Origin: Xanthomonas hydrangeae
Lineage (GTDB): Bacteria; Pseudomonadota; Gammaproteobacteria; Xanthomonadales; Xanthomonadaceae
NCBI GenBank assembly: GCA_905142475.1
Contig: LR990731.1
Coordinates: 1-64,000 of the forward strand
Length of the DNA: 64,000 nt
Reading direction: 5' to 3'
Position numbers and translations under genes: made by a program. The notes under the pieces are model-generated. The model did not search any database. It had not been told where the DNA came from and was given only the letters and a program-made list of their open reading frames with translations. Position 1 is the first letter of the stretch. Each line of letters begins with the position of its first letter. Positions 61,830-64,000 of this stretch are shown in pieces.

Positions 61830-62084
61830 TCAGGCGCTATCACTGGCTTGCAGGTCGATCCGCGAAGCGCGCATAAATGAGGTAAGGAATTCGCCGATTT
61901 CACTGCCGCACCACAGGGCAGCTCCGCTTGAAGCAAGCTGTATAAGCACTCGTGAGCCTTCCTGTCTGACCACGGCACGCACGCGGCGCTCTGGACGGTC
62001 AACGCGATAGATCGTCCCATCGGCACTAACACCGTATCCATACTGAGCGGCCTGCTGATTGATCTGTGCGAGTGGATGGCTCAT
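61830..62084 (-). CDS. small hypothetical protein
   Basis: An 84-residue basic protein with a beta-rich pattern (YGYGVSADGTIYRVDRP). The ATG at 62084 has a GGGG site upstream. It lies between the ParB-like gene and a 55-residue ORF and is in the same direction. No family recognised. Confidence 0.55.
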   Translation of the reverse strand: MSHPLAQINQQAAQYGYGVSADGTIYRVDRPERRVRAVVRQEGSRVLIQLASSGAALWCGSEIGEFLTSFMRASRIDLQASDSA

Positions 62085-62140
62085 TTGTGCGTACCCCGTG
62101 TTGTGTGCCCGCGCCGATATCGACGCGGGCCAGGCTTTCG

Positions 62141-62308
62141 TCAACCGGCAACGTTTGCCGACAGGTCGCCCCGTACGTGAACCACCAGCGGGCGCTTGCC
62201 TGCCAGGTAGTGCTGGGCGTAGGTGTTGCCTTCCTGTTCCGCCAGGCGCTTCACATCGTCCTTCGTGGTGTCTTCGACGGTCTGGGTGTTTGTGTTGATC
62301 GACTTCAT
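62141..62308 (-). CDS. small 55-residue protein
   Basis: A 55-residue acidic-then-basic protein (KSINTNTQTVEDTTKDD, then AGKRPLVVHVRGD) with an AGGGA site 7 bp before the ATG at 62308. It is short enough to be missed by automatic gene finding but sits in a clean operon slot between two related-size genes. Function unknown. Confidence 0.5.
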   Translation of the reverse strand: MKSINTNTQTVEDTTKDDVKRLAEQEGNTYAQHYLAGKRPLVVHVRGDLSANVAG

Positions 62309-62332
62309 AAAAATTTCCCTGAGAGTTGAGTG

Positions 62333-62683
62333 TTAGGCGGACAAGCGGTGCAGGGTGTCGGCGATTGGACGAACGCGGCTGTTGCGGCAATGCAGCTCGA
62401 TGAGTGAGGCAAAGCCGGCAAGCGTTTCCGCGACGCGCGCACCCATCGGGATCAGAAAGCCAAAATCACGCACGGCCATTTCCAACGTCGCCGAATCGTT
62501 CGGCCCCACATTCCGAATCGGACGCAGTGCCACCAGCTGCCCTGTCCGAACCACATAGCCGGCAGGGGGTTCCATCCGTGCTTTCGCCTGACCCGGGCAT
62601 GCTTTGCTAGGCTCCGTAGCCGGCTCTTGCTTTGCCTTGGGCCTGCGAGAAAAAGTGGAAAGAGCTTTCGTGGGTTGCTTCAT
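62333..62683 (-). CDS. small hypothetical protein
   Basis: A 116-residue protein with a basic disordered N-terminus (about 1-35) and a C-terminal helical domain with a PMGARVAETLAGFASLIELH segment. AGGAG lies 7 bp before the ATG at 62683; the frame runs back into repeat E2 but is not supported. Function unknown. It begins the group of small genes upstream of the long ParB-like gene. Confidence 0.55.
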   Translation of the reverse strand: MKQPTKALSTFSRRPKAKQEPATEPSKACPGQAKARMEPPAGYVVRTGQLVALRPIRNVGPNDSATLEMAVRDFGFLIPMGARVAETLAGFASLIELHCRNSRVRPIADTLHRLSA

Positions 62684-63254
62684 TGCAGTGCTCCTGGTGG
62701 TTGTTGGGATGCTTCGCTGAGGTCCTTCGCCGTAGGGCCCCCGTTGCACGGCCGCGTAGGGCGTCAAGGGCGGCGCAGCCGAGCAAAGCGGTCCCTTGAC
62801 GCCTGTAGCGGCTGTGCTAGGGAATAGGCCCACAGGCGAAGGGCCGCAGTGACGCATCCACCTGGTGGCGATGAAGCAACGTCTAACGCGCGAGATGACT
62901 TCTCGCAGAGCACAAGGTGTGCGCCGGCTTTGCGGGCGCACTGGCAAGCGGAGCGCGCAGCACCGGCAAGCCGGTGCGGAGGGCTAAGGTGCCCAGGCCC
63001 GAAGGGGGGAGACCCGTAGGGGCTCAACGCGGAACGAAGTGGAGCGCCAGCCGAAGGCGCAGCGTTAGCTGCGGGGACCGGGGCATAGCCCGCCCCTGCA
63101 CTGTCAGCACTTCGGCGGAGATAGTTTTGCGGAGGTGGAAGAGCGTGCGATCGGCAGCAGAGACACAAACATCAAGCAAAAAAAATCCCGCCGAGGCGGG
63201 AGTAGGAATGGAAAGCTTGGCCCAAGTGAGTCTTGGAAAAGCACAGGTATACGG
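62684..63254. repeat. repeat E region, copy 2, and non-coding stretch
   Basis: About 570 bp without a convincing gene. From 62941 to 63092 it contains the E element (blocks shared with 4181-4350). 62700-62880 holds similar short inverted-repeat material (GTCAAGGG / CCCTTGAC). A minus-strand terminator lies at 63178-63201. Confidence 0.6.
63178..63201 (-). terminator. terminator after membrane-protein gene
   Basis: On the minus strand TCCCGCC-TC-GGCGGGA stem followed by eight T residues, just downstream of the gene ending at 63255. Confidence 0.88.
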
Positions 63255-63602
63255 TTACACGAAGAAGTAGATCGCGTACGCAATTCCTATCATAACGAGA
63301 GAGGACATGATGTGCCGCCACTGCATTGATGATTTGTTGCTGATGTGCAGGAACTCTAGAAAGTAACGCTGCTCAAGAGGTGACAGACCTGACAGGGCCG
63401 TCTTTGCATCAGCACCTGTGAGCGCTTTCGCTTTGGCTGCCTCGACTTTTTCCCAGATGTAAGGGTGTTGGTTTAGCCAACGGGCAAGGTGAGCGCCGCG
63501 AAGAAAAAAGTAGCCACTCAAAGCCAACCGCGCAAGGAGGATCAATGCGACCAGAATTGTAAGCCAGAAGAAAACCGGCTTGAAGTTTAGGAGATGTTCC
63601 AT
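63255..63602 (-). CDS. small membrane protein
   Basis: A 115-residue inner-membrane protein with an N-terminal helix (FFWLTILVALILLARLALSGYFFL, about 10-33) and a C-terminal helix (MSSLVMIGIAYAIYFF, about 98-114), joined by a helical cytoplasmic domain. The ATG at 63602 lacks a strong ribosome site; the frame running back into array T5 is rejected. A palindrome related to the plasmid-wide operator, but with a 5-bp spacer, lies 51 bp upstream. Confidence 0.58.
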   Translation of the reverse strand: MEHLLNFKPVFFWLTILVALILLARLALSGYFFLRGAHLARWLNQHPYIWEKVEAAKAKALTGADAKTALSGLSPLEQRYFLEFLHISNKSSMQWRHIMSSLVMIGIAYAIYFFV

Positions 63603-63652
63603 GGTGGAGGCAGCTACCGGGGATTGTTCGGTTGTGATGATGTGGATTGTTG

Positions 63653-63669
63653 GTCGCAGAAGTTGCGAC
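63653..63669. promoter_or_regulatory. variant operator palindrome (5-bp spacer)
   Basis: GTCGCA-GAAGT-TGCGAC: half-sites identical to those of the operators at 20917 and 43910 but with N5 instead of N4. It lies 51 bp upstream of the membrane-protein start at 63602. The altered spacing may weaken or abolish binding. Confidence 0.4.
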
Positions 63670-63701
63670 GGCAGCGATGCTGGGGATTTTACGGTCTGAT
63701 C

Positions 63702-64000
63702 TGCCGGCGGCGCCGGCGACCTGGAGCTCCTGCAGGCGGCGGCCGCAGGGCCGGCGCCGCTGCAGCTGCTGGCGCGCGAGAGTGGCCAGCGCCAGGCGCG
63801 GGCACGCGAGGCGGCAGCGGCGTGGATCCTGCCGGCGACGGCGTCGACCTGGTCGAGCTCCTGCAGGCGGCGGCCGCACGGCCGGCGCCGTTGCAGCTGC
63901 TGCGCCCGAGAGTGGCCAGCGCGTGGCGCGGGCACGCGAGGCGGCAGCGGCGTGGATCCTGCCGGCGACGGCGTCGACCTGGTCGAGCTCCTGCAGGCGG
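63702..64000. repeat. tandem repeat array T5 (unit A), runs off window
   Basis: Just over two unit-A copies before the window ends, with GGAGCTCCTGCAGG or GGTCGAGCTCCTGCAGG blocks at about 63720, 63848 and 63978. The array presumably continues beyond 64000. Confidence 0.88.

Noticed and set aside
36585..64000. CRISPR array
   Set aside because: The arrays are contiguous tandem repeats of about 130 bp without unique spacers, and no cas genes are present.

Overview
The window reads as a large conjugative plasmid (or plasmid-like element) of a GC-rich gammaproteobacterium. The mix of a VirB-type secretion system, a KorB/ParA partition locus, a RepA_C-type initiator and DUF1173/LPD-family accessory genes suggests the Xanthomonas/Stenotrophomonas group. 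That host call is inference from gene content, because no chromosomal marker is present.

Layout from left to right. 0-3.3 kb: a minus-strand DNA-modification operon (small ORF, PAPS-reductase/DndC-like protein, C5-cytosine methyltransferase) behind a palindromic operator. 3.4-4.35 kb: a non-coding repeat module (R1) and a second repeat (E1). 4.6-5.4 kb: a GntR-type regulator and a small gene. 5.6-20.9 kb: a long minus-strand type IV pilus operon (two TcpQ/PilL-like proteins, lipoprotein secretin, two prepilins, PilB/GspE-like ATPase, GspF-like platform protein, PilO-like proteins, a repeat-bearing secreted protein, a DUF1173 protein). 20.9-36.5 kb: the divergent plus-strand P-type T4SS operon (virB2-virB11 and virD4, with an EexN-like lipoprotein), followed by LPD7 proteins and a zeta-toxin-like protein and closed by a strong terminator. 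36.6-37.7 kb: a tandem repeat array (unit B). 37.8-41.4 kb: small genes, a MOBP-type relaxase, MobC and a candidate oriT with an IncP-like nic sequence. 41.5-44.0 kb: KorB/ParB, ParA, a ribbon-helix-helix protein and a small gene. 44.4-44.9 kb: an iteron origin with 11 direct repeats and a DnaA box. 44.9-54.5 kb: RadC-like, LPD29-like and DUF4942-methyltransferase genes, separated by copies of module R and by arrays of a 130-132 bp GC-rich repeat (unit A). 54.6-63.6 kb: membrane protein, HTH + RepA, Zn-ribbon protein, DnaG primase, a long ParB-like protein and small genes. 63.7-64 kb: another unit-A array runs off the window.

How it fits together: RepA acts on the iterons, ParA/KorB partition the plasmid, MobC plus relaxase nick oriT, VirD4 couples the DNA to the VirB channel, and the type IVB-like pilus probably stabilises mating pairs. 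A palindrome, TGTCGCA-N4-TGCGACA, sits in front of the modification operon, between the divergent pilus and T4SS operons, and in front of the partition operon, so one regulator probably co-ordinates them. If nic is read as in RP4, the plus strand is the transferred strand and nearly all genes from 41.5 to 63.6 kb are templated by it. Modules R2-R4 then lie about 35-45 bp upstream of leading-region genes, which makes them candidates for single-strand-active promoters or cassette boundaries. The R modules and the six-frame-open, palindrome-rich arrays are the most novel part of the window.
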